A DNA stretch of 15,339 nt. Source: Chloroflexota bacterium (lineage in GTDB: Bacteria; Chloroflexota; DTOL01; JACQYG01). Within the stretch, counting starts at the first letter, position 1. Every line of letters begins with the position of its first letter. The notes under the pieces are model-generated. The model had not been told where the DNA came from, made no database searches, and was given only the letters and a program-made list of their open reading frames with translations. Positions 6,421 through 14,154 of this stretch are shown here, piece by piece. The position numbers were made by a program, and so were the translations under genes. The stretch is taken from the NCBI GenBank assembly GCA_016208345.1, contig JACQYG010000280.1:1-15339 (forward strand), read 5' to 3'.

Positions 6421-8066
6421 GAGACCGCCAACGCATCGGCACCGTTATCCAAGGCTCCCTCCTGGAGGGACTCACCGCCAAGCTAGAGCCCTCGGCCTCG
6501 GTGGAGAGCATGCGGGTGGGGAACTTCGTGGTGATCGAGGGGCAGAAGAAGCAATTCTTTTCCCTGATCACCGACGTTGCCCTGGGCGCCACCAACGAGC
6601 AGGTGCTCCTGGACCCGCCTGCCGGCGCCGACGACTTCGCCAATGCCGTCCTGGCTGGCACCAGCACCTTCGGCACCGTCAAGATCGCCCCCATGCTCAT
6701 GCTGGACGCGGAGCCCTCTCTGGAGGACCAGGGCCTGCGGCCGGTGAAGACCGTGCCCAGCCACTTCTCGCCGGTGTATGAGGCCGACGAGGACGACTTC
6801 CTGCGGGTCTTCCAGGAGGACACTGTCAGCGGCGTGGAACGGGTGGGCAAGAAGAAGTTCTTCGAGATCGGCAAGCCCCTGAACATGGAGGTGCCGGTGT
6901 GCATGGACCTGGAGCGTTTCGTGGAACGCTCTAACGGCATCTTCGGCAAGTCGGGCACCGGCAAAAGCTTCCTGGCCCGGCTGATGCTCTCTGGCATCAT
7001 CAAGAGCCGCGCCGCCGTTAACCTGGTCTTCGACATGCACAGCGAGTACGGCTGGGAGACTCAGAGCGAGGAGACCGGGCATTTCGTGAAAGGCCTGCGC
7101 CAGCTCTTCGGGCCCCAGGTTCTGAGCTACACCCTGGACCCCGAGTCCGCCCGGAACCGCAACGTCCAGCCCGACGGGGTGGTGGTCATCGGGCTCAATC
7201 AGATCCAGGTGGAGGACGTGGCCCTGCTTCAGGAAGAGCTGAATCTCACCTCGACCGCGGTGGAATCCTCTTATCTGCTGGTGGACAGATACAGGGACCG
7301 GTGGCTGCAACAGCTGCTCAACATGGACGCAGAGACCCTGCGGGACTTCGCCCGGGAGAGCGGCGCCCACCCGGAGGCTATGGCCGCCCTGAAGCGAAAA
7401 CTGGACATGATCGGGCGTTTGGGCTTTGTCAAAGAACACGTGGATGATTCAGTCATCGATGAGATCGTGCGCTCGATCGAGTCGGGCCGCCACGTGATCC
7501 TGGAGTTCGGCCAGTACAATAACCCCCGGGAATACATCCTGGTAGCCAACATCATCACCAGGCGCATCCACGATCTTTACCGACAGAAAACCGAGAGATA
7601 CCAGCAAACCAAGAAGCCAGAAGACCGGCCCCGGCAGCTCATGATCACCATCGAGGAGGCCCACAAGTTCCTGAACCCTGTGGCCGCCCGCCAGACCATC
7701 TTCGGCACCATCGCCCGGGAGATGCGCAAGTACTTCGTGACCTTGCTGGTAATAGACCAGCGGCCCTCGGGCATTGACACTGAGGTGCTTTCCCAGATCG
7801 GCACCAAGATCACCGCGCTCTTGAACGACGAGAAGGACATCGAGGCGGTCTTCACCGGGGTCGGCGGCGGCGGTCGGCTCAAGGCTCTATTGGCAGCCCT
7901 GGACCCCCGCCAGCAGGCCCTGGTCCTGGGCTACGCCGTGCCCATGCCGGTGGAGGTGCGTACCCGCACCTACGACGAGGCCTTCTACCGGGCCATGGGC
8001 CATCGCGAGCGGGACGAGCAGCGCCGGGAGGCGGAGAAGGCCCGGACGGAGCTTTTCGGAGAGTAG
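6417..8066 (+). CDS. herA: HerA-type hexameric DNA translocase/helicase
   Basis: HerA is a FtsK-like hexameric ATPase that pumps DNA through NurA during double-strand-break end resection. The 549-residue product begins with a beta-rich region (about 1-100, HAS-barrel). It has the Walker A motif GKSGTGKS (177-184), a DMHSEYGW stretch typical of the family shortly after, and a Walker B region MITIEEAH (409-416; Glu413/Glu414 acidic). A downstream LLVIDQRPSGID and QIGTKI follow in the expected order. Length is normal. Start: ATG at 6417 with GAGGAG about 5 nt upstream, overlapping the previous stop. The hydrolase gene begins 2 nt after its stop. Family assignment is secure; the paired nurA points to an end-processing role rather than to conjugation. 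Confidence 0.93.
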   Translation: MRDRQRIGTVIQGSLLEGLTAKLEPSASVESMRVGNFVVIEGQKKQFFSLITDVALGATNEQVLLDPPAGADDFANAVLAGTSTFGTVKIAPMLMLDAEPSLEDQGLRPVKTVPSHFSPVYEADEDDFLRVFQEDTVSGVERVGKKKFFEIGKPLNMEVPVCMDLERFVERSNGIFGKSGTGKSFLARLMLSGIIKSRAAVNLVFDMHSEYGWETQSEETGHFVKGLRQLFGPQVLSYTLDPESARNRNVQPDGVVVIGLNQIQVEDVALLQEELNLTSTAVESSYLLVDRYRDRWLQQLLNMDAETLRDFARESGAHPEAMAALKRKLDMIGRLGFVKEHVDDSVIDEIVRSIESGRHVILEFGQYNNPREYILVANIITRRIHDLYRQKTERYQQTKKPEDRPRQLMITIEEAHKFLNPVAARQTIFGTIAREMRKYFVTLLVIDQRPSGIDTEVLSQIGTKITALLNDEKDIEAVFTGVGGGGRLKALLAALDPRQQALVLGYAVPMPVEVRTRTYDEAFYRAMGHRERDEQRREAEKARTELFGE

Positions 8067-8068
8067 CT

Positions 8069-8755
8069 TTGCAAGACAAGTTCGTCGTGGCGGAAGGCCT
8101 GCGCCTGCATTACGTGGTGGAAGGCCACGGCCCGGCCATGATCCTGGTGCACGGCAGCCATAAGTCCAATACCTGGCGAACCTGGGAGCACAATATCCGC
8201 GGGTTGGCGGCCTACCACCGGGTCTTTGTCCCAGAGCTGCCCGGCTACGGCCAGTCCCCCCGGCCTCTGGGCCGGGGGCTTTCGGCAGGGCTCACCTACG
8301 ACCTGGGCGCCATGATCTTGATTGGGCTCATGTCAGCGCTGGGGCTGCCCAGCGCCATCCTGGTGGGCGCCTCCTACGGCGGCGGGATATGCCTGAAGGT
8401 GGCCGTCACCCGGCCGGAATTGCTGGACAAGCTCATCCTGGTGGACGCCGTTACCCCCGAGGTTAACCCTGAGCTGGGGGTGGAACTGGGTTCCATTCGC
8501 TGTCCTACCCTGATCGTGTGGGGCGAGGACGACGCCTTGATACCCATAAGCGCCGGCTATTCCCTGCAGCGGGCCATCGCCGGGTCGGAGCTGTGCCTGA
8601 TACCCGACTCCATCCGGGCCTCGGGCGGGATCAGTTGGGCCGGCCATGCCCCCTATCGTTTCCAGCCCGACGCCTTCAACCTGGCGGTCATCCAGTTCAC
8701 CCGGGAAAGAAGGCCAAGAGCCCGGGCGACGCCGGAGAGACGAGGGAGCCCGTGA
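8069..8755 (+). CDS. alpha/beta-fold hydrolase
   Basis: This 228-residue protein has the full alpha/beta-hydrolase signature: the oxyanion segment LVHGS (26-30), the nucleophile elbow G-A-S-Y-G-G (Ser102 at its centre), an acid in WGEDDALIP (Asp154 or Asp155) and a candidate catalytic His193 in WAGHAP. A cap domain is short or absent, since the region between the nucleophile and the acid is small. Substrate cannot be named. TTG at 8069 is taken as the start, with CGGAGAG a few bases upstream and the family-like opening LRLHYVVEGHG. It lies between herA and mre11 and its stop overlaps the mre11 GTG start, so it is co-expressed with repair genes for reasons not evident from sequence. Confidence 0.85.
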   Translation: MQDKFVVAEGLRLHYVVEGHGPAMILVHGSHKSNTWRTWEHNIRGLAAYHRVFVPELPGYGQSPRPLGRGLSAGLTYDLGAMILIGLMSALGLPSAILVGASYGGGICLKVAVTRPELLDKLILVDAVTPEVNPELGVELGSIRCPTLIVWGEDDALIPISAGYSLQRAIAGSELCLIPDSIRASGGISWAGHAPYRFQPDAFNLAVIQFTRERRPRARATPERRGSP

Positions 8756-9981
8756 TCAAGATACTGCACTTCGCCGACGCACACTTGGGTGTGGAGAACT
8801 ACGGCCGGACCGACCCGGCTACCGGGATGTCCTCCCGCCTCCTGGACTTCCTGGCGGCTCTGGACCAGGCCGTGGACCACGCCCTGCAGAACCGGGTGGA
8901 CCTGGCCCTCTTCGCCGGAGATGCCTACAAGACCAGGGATCCCACCCCCACTCAGCAGCGGGAGTTCGCCCGGCGCGTCCGCCGCCTCGCGGAGGGTGGC
9001 ATCCCGGTGTTCCTCTTGGTGGGCAACCACGACACGCCCAACGTCCTGGGAAAGGCCCACTCTGTGGAGATCTTCGACACCCTGGGCGTGCAGGATGTCC
9101 AGGTGGCCCGGAAGCCCGGGACGTACCGCATAGAGACCCTTCACGGCCCCTTGCAGATCGTGGCCCTCCCCTGGGTGGTTAAAGGTGCCCTCTTGGCCCG
9201 GGACGAATACAAGAACCTCACCCCGGAGGAGTTGGGCGAGCAGATACTGAAGAAGGTCGCCGACATCATCCAGGCGGAGGTGGCGGCCCTGGAGCCCGGC
9301 GTCCCGGCCCTCCTGGCCGCCCACGCCAGCGTCCAGGGCGCTACGTACGGCTCCGAGCGGAGCGTCATGTTGGGCCAGGACGTCGTTTTTCCTCTGGGCC
9401 TGCTGGCCGACCCTGCCTTCGATTACGTGGCCCTGGGCCACATCCATAGACATCAGGTGGTGAACCCGGGCGCCTACCCGCCCGTGGTCTACCCCGGGAG
9501 CCTGGAGCGGGTGGACTTCGGCGAGGAGGGCCAGGACAAGGGCTTCGTGGTGGTTGACCTGGGCAAAGGCAACACCACGTTCGAGTTCGTGCCGGTGCCG
9601 GCGCGGCCCTTCGTCACCGTCCAGGTGGACGCCCGGGGGGCAGACCCCACCCAGGCGGTGCTATCCGCCATCTCTGGGGCCAACGTGGCCGGGGCCGTGG
9701 TCCGGGTCCGGGTCCAGATGGACCCGGAGCAGGAGGGCTCCTTCCGCGAGGAGGAGGTGCACCGGGCCCTCCGGGACGCTGACTACGTGGCTGGCATCGC
9801 CAAGGAGGTTCAGCGGCCGGTGCGCCAGCGCTTCGGCGGACGCTTCGCCGAGCAGGTCACCCCGATGGAGGCCCTGGAGCGGTACCTGGAGGTCACGGGC
9901 ACCCCGCCGGGAAAGGCCCAGGAGCTCTTGAAATACGCCCAGTCTCTAATTCAGGAGGTCCTGGCGGGCGGGGAGGGTTAG
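8752..9981 (+). CDS. sbcD: Mre11/SbcD-family DNA exonuclease
   Basis: The protein is a manganese-dependent calcineurin-like phosphoesterase that, with a Rad50/SbcC ATPase, opens and trims DNA ends. The 409-residue product carries all metal-binding motifs: HFADAHLG (Asp9, His11), AGD (Asp57), GNHD (Asn92-His93-Asp94), AAHASV (His191) and GHIHRH (His230, His232). A C-terminal part (about 275-409) follows as the capping/Rad50-contacting region. The start is GTG at 8752, overlapping the preceding stop as GTGA, with GAGGGA close upstream; the conserved IKILHFADAHLG begins at codon 2. No Rad50/SbcC gene follows; the next gene is a methyltransferase after a 58-nt gap holding a palindrome. NurA, HerA and Mre11 in one operon fits the archaeal-style resection set. 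Confidence 0.93.
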   Translation: MIKILHFADAHLGVENYGRTDPATGMSSRLLDFLAALDQAVDHALQNRVDLALFAGDAYKTRDPTPTQQREFARRVRRLAEGGIPVFLLVGNHDTPNVLGKAHSVEIFDTLGVQDVQVARKPGTYRIETLHGPLQIVALPWVVKGALLARDEYKNLTPEELGEQILKKVADIIQAEVAALEPGVPALLAAHASVQGATYGSERSVMLGQDVVFPLGLLADPAFDYVALGHIHRHQVVNPGAYPPVVYPGSLERVDFGEEGQDKGFVVVDLGKGNTTFEFVPVPARPFVTVQVDARGADPTQAVLSAISGANVAGAVVRVRVQMDPEQEGSFREEEVHRALRDADYVAGIAKEVQRPVRQRFGGRFAEQVTPMEALERYLEVTGTPPGKAQELLKYAQSLIQEVLAGGEG

Positions 9982-9994
9982 CCTTGGGCCGCCT

Positions 9995-10012
9995 TTCTTT
10001 ACTAGCAAAGAA
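9995..10012. repeat. dispersed palindrome, one-mismatch copy behind mre11
   Basis: TTCTTTACTAGCAAAGAA differs from the perfect palindrome only at 10006 (T to C). It starts 14 nt after the stop of mre11, the same placement as the copy behind the GYD gene. Confidence 0.8.
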
Positions 10013-10028
10013 CCATTGACCGAGGGGG

Positions 10029-10034
10029 TATAAT
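10029..10034 (+). promoter_or_regulatory. possible -10 element of the methyltransferase gene
   Basis: A perfect TATAAT lies only 5 nt before the ATG at 10040. If used, the transcript would be leaderless or start inside the first codons. The nearest -35-like hexamer, TTGACC at 10016-10021, is only 7 bp away, far too close for sigma70. The spacing-correct position is CAAAGA (10006-10011), inside the palindrome. Confidence 0.35.
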
Positions 10035-10039
10035 TCTGT

Positions 10040-11230
10040 ATGAGGCCCTTGACCCGCCCGGGTGGGGATGCTAGTAAAGAAAACTGCCTCTGCCGGCCCG
10101 CTCTCAAGGAACTGGTCCGCCGGCGGATCAGGGAGCGGGGCCGGATCACCTTCGCTGAATACATGGCTTTGGCGCTCTATGCCCCCGGCCTGGGTTACTA
10201 TACCGCGCCAGGGCGGCGGATTGGAAAGGAGGGCGACTACTTCACCAGCCCCAACGTCTCGCCTCTCTTCGGCGCGGCCCTGGCTCGACAGCTCACTCAG
10301 ATGTGGGAGCTCCTGGGCCGCCCGGTGGGCTTTGCCGTCGTGGAATGCGGGGCCGGCACCGGCCTCCTGGCCGGGGATATCCTAAAGACCCTTCGAGAGG
10401 CGTTGCCCGAGCTCTTCGCCGGACTCCGCTACCTGATCGTGGAGGTCAGCCGACCGTTGGCTGCCGTCCAGCGCCGCCGGCTGGGGACGCTCTCTCTGCC
10501 CCGGAGCAAGGTGCAGTGGTTCTTCGACATGGCGCACCTGATCCGAGAGCCTTTGCCTCTTGTTGGGTGCGTTCTGTCCAACGAATTCGTCGATGCCTTG
10601 CCGGTGCACCGGGTACGGATGGTCCGGGGCCACCTCCGGGAGATCTACGTGACCCTGAAGGACGGTCGTTTCGTGGAGGTGGAGGGCCCGGTGTCGGCCA
10701 GCGGGCTGGTCGAGTATTTCCCAGCCCTGGGTGTGGAGCTGGTCCAGGGCCAGGAGGCCGAGGTGAACCTGGCCGCCCTCCGGTGGCTCGAACAGGTGGG
10801 CGAGACCTTGGACCGGGGCTTTGTGGTCACCATCGACTACGGCTATGAGGCTCCTGAGTTGTATGATCCCCGGCACCTAGGGGGGACGCTGGTGGGCTAT
10901 CGGGGGCACCGGCTCTGCACCAATCCCTACGAGGCCGTAGGCCGCCAGGACCTGACCGCCCACGTGGATTTCACTGCTCTAGTGAAACACGGCGAAAAGG
11001 CCGGCCTGGCGACCACCGGCATCACCAGCCAGATGATGTTCCTTTTGTCCCTGGGGGTCTTGTCGGAGATAGATGAGCTGCCCGACGGCCTGGAGGCCCG
11101 CAGGGAGCGCCTGGCCGCCAGGCATCTGATCATGCCTGGCGGGATGGGCGAGGTCTTCAGGGTCCTGATCCAACATAAGGGGGTAGCCAACCCGCAATTA
11201 CAGGGCCTGGCCTCGCCGTGGAAGGCCTGA
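10040..11230 (+). CDS. MidA/NDUFAF7-family SAM-dependent methyltransferase
   Basis: This family (also DUF185) includes the mitochondrial NDUFAF7, which methylates an arginine of complex I; bacterial members are less well defined. The 396-residue product shows the family marks: RITFAEYMALALYAPGLGYY (35-54), GDYFTSPNVSPLFG (65-78), the SAM-binding VVECGAGTGLLAGD (100-113), SNEFVDALPVH (180-190), and IDYGYEAPELYDP leading to QDLTAHVDF. The start is unsure. ATG at 10040 has no ribosome-binding site and a TATAAT immediately before it; the first about 20 residues (including A-S-K-E, encoded by a half palindrome) are not family-conserved. A later non-ATG start near residue 22 is possible. The stop is directly followed by another palindrome copy. 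It stands alone between the repair and redox operons. Confidence 0.88.
   Translation: MRPLTRPGGDASKENCLCRPALKELVRRRIRERGRITFAEYMALALYAPGLGYYTAPGRRIGKEGDYFTSPNVSPLFGAALARQLTQMWELLGRPVGFAVVECGAGTGLLAGDILKTLREALPELFAGLRYLIVEVSRPLAAVQRRRLGTLSLPRSKVQWFFDMAHLIREPLPLVGCVLSNEFVDALPVHRVRMVRGHLREIYVTLKDGRFVEVEGPVSASGLVEYFPALGVELVQGQEAEVNLAALRWLEQVGETLDRGFVVTIDYGYEAPELYDPRHLGGTLVGYRGHRLCTNPYEAVGRQDLTAHVDFTALVKHGEKAGLATTGITSQMMFLLSLGVLSEIDELPDGLEARRERLAARHLIMPGGMGEVFRVLIQHKGVANPQLQGLASPWKA
10071..10081. repeat. half copy of the dispersed palindrome in the methyltransferase 5' end
   Basis: CTAGTAAAGAA matches the right 11 bases of the element. The left half is absent, replaced by GC-rich text. It codes for (A)SKE in the same phase as TSKE in selB. 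Confidence 0.5.
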
Positions 11231-11248
11231 TTCTTTACTAGTAAATTT
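11231..11248. repeat. dispersed palindrome, right end changed, abutting a stop codon
   Basis: TTCTTTACTAGTAAATTT keeps the first 15 bases of the element. It begins at the very next base after the TGA of the methyltransferase gene. Confidence 0.75.
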
Positions 11249-11323
11249 AAGGTGTTCTCCGATATCTTCTGAGGGTTAACCTGTTTTCTTCCACAACTCT
11301 TTGGCAATGAAAGGAGAGACGAA

Positions 11324-11485
11324 ATGAGCAAGTGGGAATGTCTGGTCTGCGGGTACATCTACGACCCCGTAAAGGGGGACCCGGAGCATGGGGTGGCCCC
11401 GGGCACGGCCTTTGAATCCCTGCCGGAGGACTGGGTCTGCCCCGACTGCGGCGCCGCCAAGGACATGTTTGAGAAGCGGGACTGA
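11324..11485 (+). CDS. rubredoxin
   Basis: This 53-residue protein is a classical rubredoxin, a small one-iron electron carrier of the cytoplasm. It has the two iron-binding loops, [10 protein letters not shown] (Cys6, Cys9) and CPDCGAAKD (Cys39, Cys42), with the usual G-V-A-P-G-T and L-P-E-D-W-V segments between. Length is the standard size. ATG at 11324 follows AAGGAGAG at 6 nt. It is first in a same-strand run with korA (17-nt gap), korB and the Sec-containing peroxiredoxin. That context suggests it passes electrons from reduced ferredoxin or a reductase to an oxygen- or peroxide-detoxifying acceptor; the direct partner is inferred, not shown. Confidence 0.95.
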   Translation: MSKWECLVCGYIYDPVKGDPEHGVAPGTAFESLPEDWVCPDCGAAKDMFEKRD

Positions 11486-11502
11486 ATCAAGGAGTATGCG
11501 TT

Positions 11503-13251
11503 ATGCCTCTGAACGACATGACCTTTATCATCGGCGGTGAGGCCGGCCAGGGCGTGGAGTCCAGCGGCGCCGGCTTCTGCAAGGCCCTGGCTCGGGGCGG
11601 GCTTCACGTCTTCGGCCTGCCGGACTACCGGTCCCGGATCCGGGGAGGCCACAACTTCTTCCAGATCCGGGCCGGCACACGCCCTCTGTACTCCCACGGC
11701 GGCCCCCCTCACCTCTTGATGGCCTTGACCGAGGAGGCAGTGCTGCGCCATCGGGAGGACATCCCTGCCGGAGGAGGGGTGCTGTACGACCCCGAGCACG
11801 CCGTGGATGCTGGTTGGCTGAAGGCCAGGGGCATCCTGGCCTTCCCGGTTCCCCTCGGTAAGATCGTGAAAGATGCCGGCGGCACCAGGGCCATGGTCAA
11901 CACGGCAGCCCTGGGGGCGGCCACCGGGCTCACCGGGTACGATTTCTCCAAGGTAGCCAGCGTCATTGAGGACAACTTCCGCCGCAAGGGCCAGGACGTG
12001 GTGGACCTGAACCTGAAGATTGCCCAGGCGGCCTTGGACTATGTCAGGACCACCTTCGCTTCGTCCTTCGACTATCGGCTGGAGCCAGTGTCCGGGCCAC
12101 CGCGGATGGTCATCAACGGCAACCAGGCCTTCTGCCTGGGGGCCCTGGCCGCCGGGTGCAAGTTTGTGGCGGCCTATCCCATGACCCCTTCCACCACCAT
12201 CATCGAGTTCATGTCGGCCCGGGCAGCCCGGTACGGCATCGTCACCAAACATACCGAGGATGAGATCGCCGCCGTCTGCATGGCCATCGGAGCGGGCCAC
12301 GCCGGGGTGCGGGCCATGGCCTCCACCTCGGGCGGCGGCTTCTCCCTGATGGTGGAGGCCCTGGGGCTGGCGGGGATGACCGAGACCCCCGTGGTCATCG
12401 TGGAGGCACAGCGGCCGGGCCCCTCCACCGGGCTGGCCACACGCACCGAGCAAGGGGACCTGTTATTTCTCCTGCACGCTTCCCAGGGGGAATTCCCCCG
12501 CATCGTCCTGGCTCCCGGCACCGTGGAGCAATGTTATGAGGCCGGGATCAGGGCCTTCAATCTGGCGGAGCGATACCAGACACCGGCCATCGTGATCAGC
12601 GATGAATTCCTGGCCGGTGCCATCCGGTCGGTGGAGAAGGAGGCCTTTGACCTGTCGGAGGCGACCATCGATCGAGGACAGATCCTGAGCGATGCGGAGC
12701 TGGACGCCTTGGATGGCCCATACCGTCGATACCAGTTCACCGGGTCGGGCATCTCGCCCCGGGCCATCCCCGGCCATCCCAAGGCGGTCTACTCCGCTAC
12801 CTCGGACGAGCACGACGAGGAGGGCCACATCACCGAGGAGGCTGACATTCGCACCAGGATGGTGGAAAAGCGCATGCGCAAGCTGGAGGCCGCCCGGCAG
12901 GAAATGCGGGCCCCGGAGACGTACGGCTCGCCGGAGGCCGACATCACCTTCCTGGCCTGGGGGTCTACCTACGGACCACTGCGCGAGGCGGTGGATGTGC
13001 TCAATCGCAGCGGGCGAAAGGCCAACCTCGTCCACTTGGTGGATATTTGGCCCTTCCCCGGCGAGAAAGTGGTGGCGCCCCTGTCCCGGGCCAAGTACAT
13101 CGTCGACGTGGAGAGCAATTACTCCGGGCAGATGGCGAGCCTCTTGCGCATGCACACGGGCATTGTGGTGAATGCCAGGATCCTGAAGTACGACGGCCGA
13201 GCCCTTTCCCCGGATTACATCCTGGCCCATCTGCCCGAGGAGGTGAAGTGA
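11503..13251 (+). CDS. korA: 2-oxoacid:ferredoxin oxidoreductase, fused gamma-alpha subunit
   Basis: KorAB-type enzymes oxidatively decarboxylate 2-oxoglutarate or another 2-oxoacid to an acyl-CoA and reduce ferredoxin, or run in reverse. The 582-residue subunit is a fusion. Residues about 1-185 form the gamma domain (FIIGGEAGQGVESSG, then YRSRIRGGHNFFQIR). From about 200 follows the alpha/pyrimidine domain (INGNQAFCLGALAAG, AAYPMTPSTTIIEF). A transketolase-C-like domain ends the protein (VHLVDIWPFPGEKV, VESNYSGQM). The gamma-alpha fusion is the common KorA arrangement. The ATG at 11503 follows AAGGAG (11489-11494) at about 8 nt. korB starts 1 nt after its stop. No separate ferredoxin-like delta gene is present, as expected for this two-subunit form. 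The exact 2-oxoacid cannot be read from the sequence. Confidence 0.93.
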   Translation: MPLNDMTFIIGGEAGQGVESSGAGFCKALARGGLHVFGLPDYRSRIRGGHNFFQIRAGTRPLYSHGGPPHLLMALTEEAVLRHREDIPAGGGVLYDPEHAVDAGWLKARGILAFPVPLGKIVKDAGGTRAMVNTAALGAATGLTGYDFSKVASVIEDNFRRKGQDVVDLNLKIAQAALDYVRTTFASSFDYRLEPVSGPPRMVINGNQAFCLGALAAGCKFVAAYPMTPSTTIIEFMSARAARYGIVTKHTEDEIAAVCMAIGAGHAGVRAMASTSGGGFSLMVEALGLAGMTETPVVIVEAQRPGPSTGLATRTEQGDLLFLLHASQGEFPRIVLAPGTVEQCYEAGIRAFNLAERYQTPAIVISDEFLAGAIRSVEKEAFDLSEATIDRGQILSDAELDALDGPYRRYQFTGSGISPRAIPGHPKAVYSATSDEHDEEGHITEEADIRTRMVEKRMRKLEAARQEMRAPETYGSPEADITFLAWGSTYGPLREAVDVLNRSGRKANLVHLVDIWPFPGEKVVAPLSRAKYIVDVESNYSGQMASLLRMHTGIVVNARILKYDGRALSPDYILAHLPEEVK

Positions 13252-13252
13252 G

Positions 13253-14128
13253 ATGTCCGATGTGAAAGACTTCTTCGTGCCGGTGCGGCCCACCTGGTGC
13301 GTGGGCTGCGGCGACTACGGCATCTGGAACGCGGTAAAAATGGCCCTGGCCGGGCTGGACCTGAAGCCCTACCAGGTGATGTTCGTCTCTGGCATCGGCT
13401 GCGGCAGCAAGCTGCCGGATTACACCCGGGCCAATGGCTACCTGTCCATCCACGGCCGGCCCATGCCGGTGGCTACTGGCATTAGGCTGGCCAATCACAG
13501 CTTGAGGGTGATCGCTGTACACGGTGATGGTGACGGCTATGGCATCGGCGGCAATCACTTCCTGCACGCCATGCGCCGCAACATCGACATAGTGGACATC
13601 ATTCAGGACAACCAGATCTACGGCCTGACCAAGGGGCAGTATTCGCCCACCAGCGATCGCGGATTCGTCACCACCACCTCACCCGAGGGAGCAATTGAGG
13701 CCGCGGTTAACCCTCTGGCCCTGGCCCTGGCGGCAGGTGCCACCTTCGTCTCCCGGAGTTTCGCCGGAGACCTCAAGCACCTGGCCGACACGATCATGAA
13801 GGCCATCAACCACCGGGGCTACGCCCTGGTGGACGCCCTCCAGCCCTGCGTGACCTTCAACCGGGTGAACACCTACGACTGGTATCGCCAGCGGGTGTAC
13901 AAGGTTGAGGATGAAACCGGGTACGACCCCACAGACAGGATGAAGGCGTTTGCCAAAGCCCTGGAGTGGGGCGAGCGCATCCCCACTGGGGTCATCTATC
14001 AGGTGGAGGGGAAGCCCACCTACGAGGACCAGGTCCCAGCCATGAGGGCTGGCTTGTTGGTGAAGCAGCCAATAGTGAGTCCCCGGTTCGCGGAGGAGTT
14101 CGAGGCATTGAAGGACGCCTTCGTCTAG
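13253..14128 (+). CDS. korB: 2-oxoacid:ferredoxin oxidoreductase, beta subunit
   Basis: This 291-residue subunit binds thiamine diphosphate and a [4Fe-4S] cluster. Likely cluster ligands are Cys16 and Cys19 ([11 protein letters not shown]), Cys50 ([12 protein letters not shown]) and Cys199 (LQPCVTFN). The TPP-Mg motif runs from [10 protein letters not shown] (91-100) to [16 protein letters not shown] (119-134, Asn120). These are all standard for KorB/PorB of two-subunit enzymes. ATG at 13253 has GAGGAGGTG about 8 nt upstream, within the end of korA. It pairs with the preceding korA. A 26-nt gap leads to the peroxiredoxin gene, whose own strong ribosome-binding site lies in it. The cluster is of the oxygen-sensitive type, which makes the adjacent peroxidase gene meaningful. 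Confidence 0.95.
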   Translation: MSDVKDFFVPVRPTWCVGCGDYGIWNAVKMALAGLDLKPYQVMFVSGIGCGSKLPDYTRANGYLSIHGRPMPVATGIRLANHSLRVIAVHGDGDGYGIGGNHFLHAMRRNIDIVDIIQDNQIYGLTKGQYSPTSDRGFVTTTSPEGAIEAAVNPLALALAAGATFVSRSFAGDLKHLADTIMKAINHRGYALVDALQPCVTFNRVNTYDWYRQRVYKVEDETGYDPTDRMKAFAKALEWGERIPTGVIYQVEGKPTYEDQVPAMRAGLLVKQPIVSPRFAEEFEALKDAFV

Positions 14129-14154
14129 GTCATGAATACCCGGAGGAGGCAAAC

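Noticed and set aside
10016..10034. TTGACC plus TATAAT as a sigma70 promoter for the methyltransferase gene
   Set aside because: The spacer is only 7 bp; sigma70 promoters need about 16-18 bp.
11359..12453. Long minus-strand open frame (364 codons) opposite korA, and similar ones opposite selB and herA
   Set aside because: High GC produces long antisense frames; these have no recognisable domains or ribosome-binding sites, and the plus-strand genes are secure.
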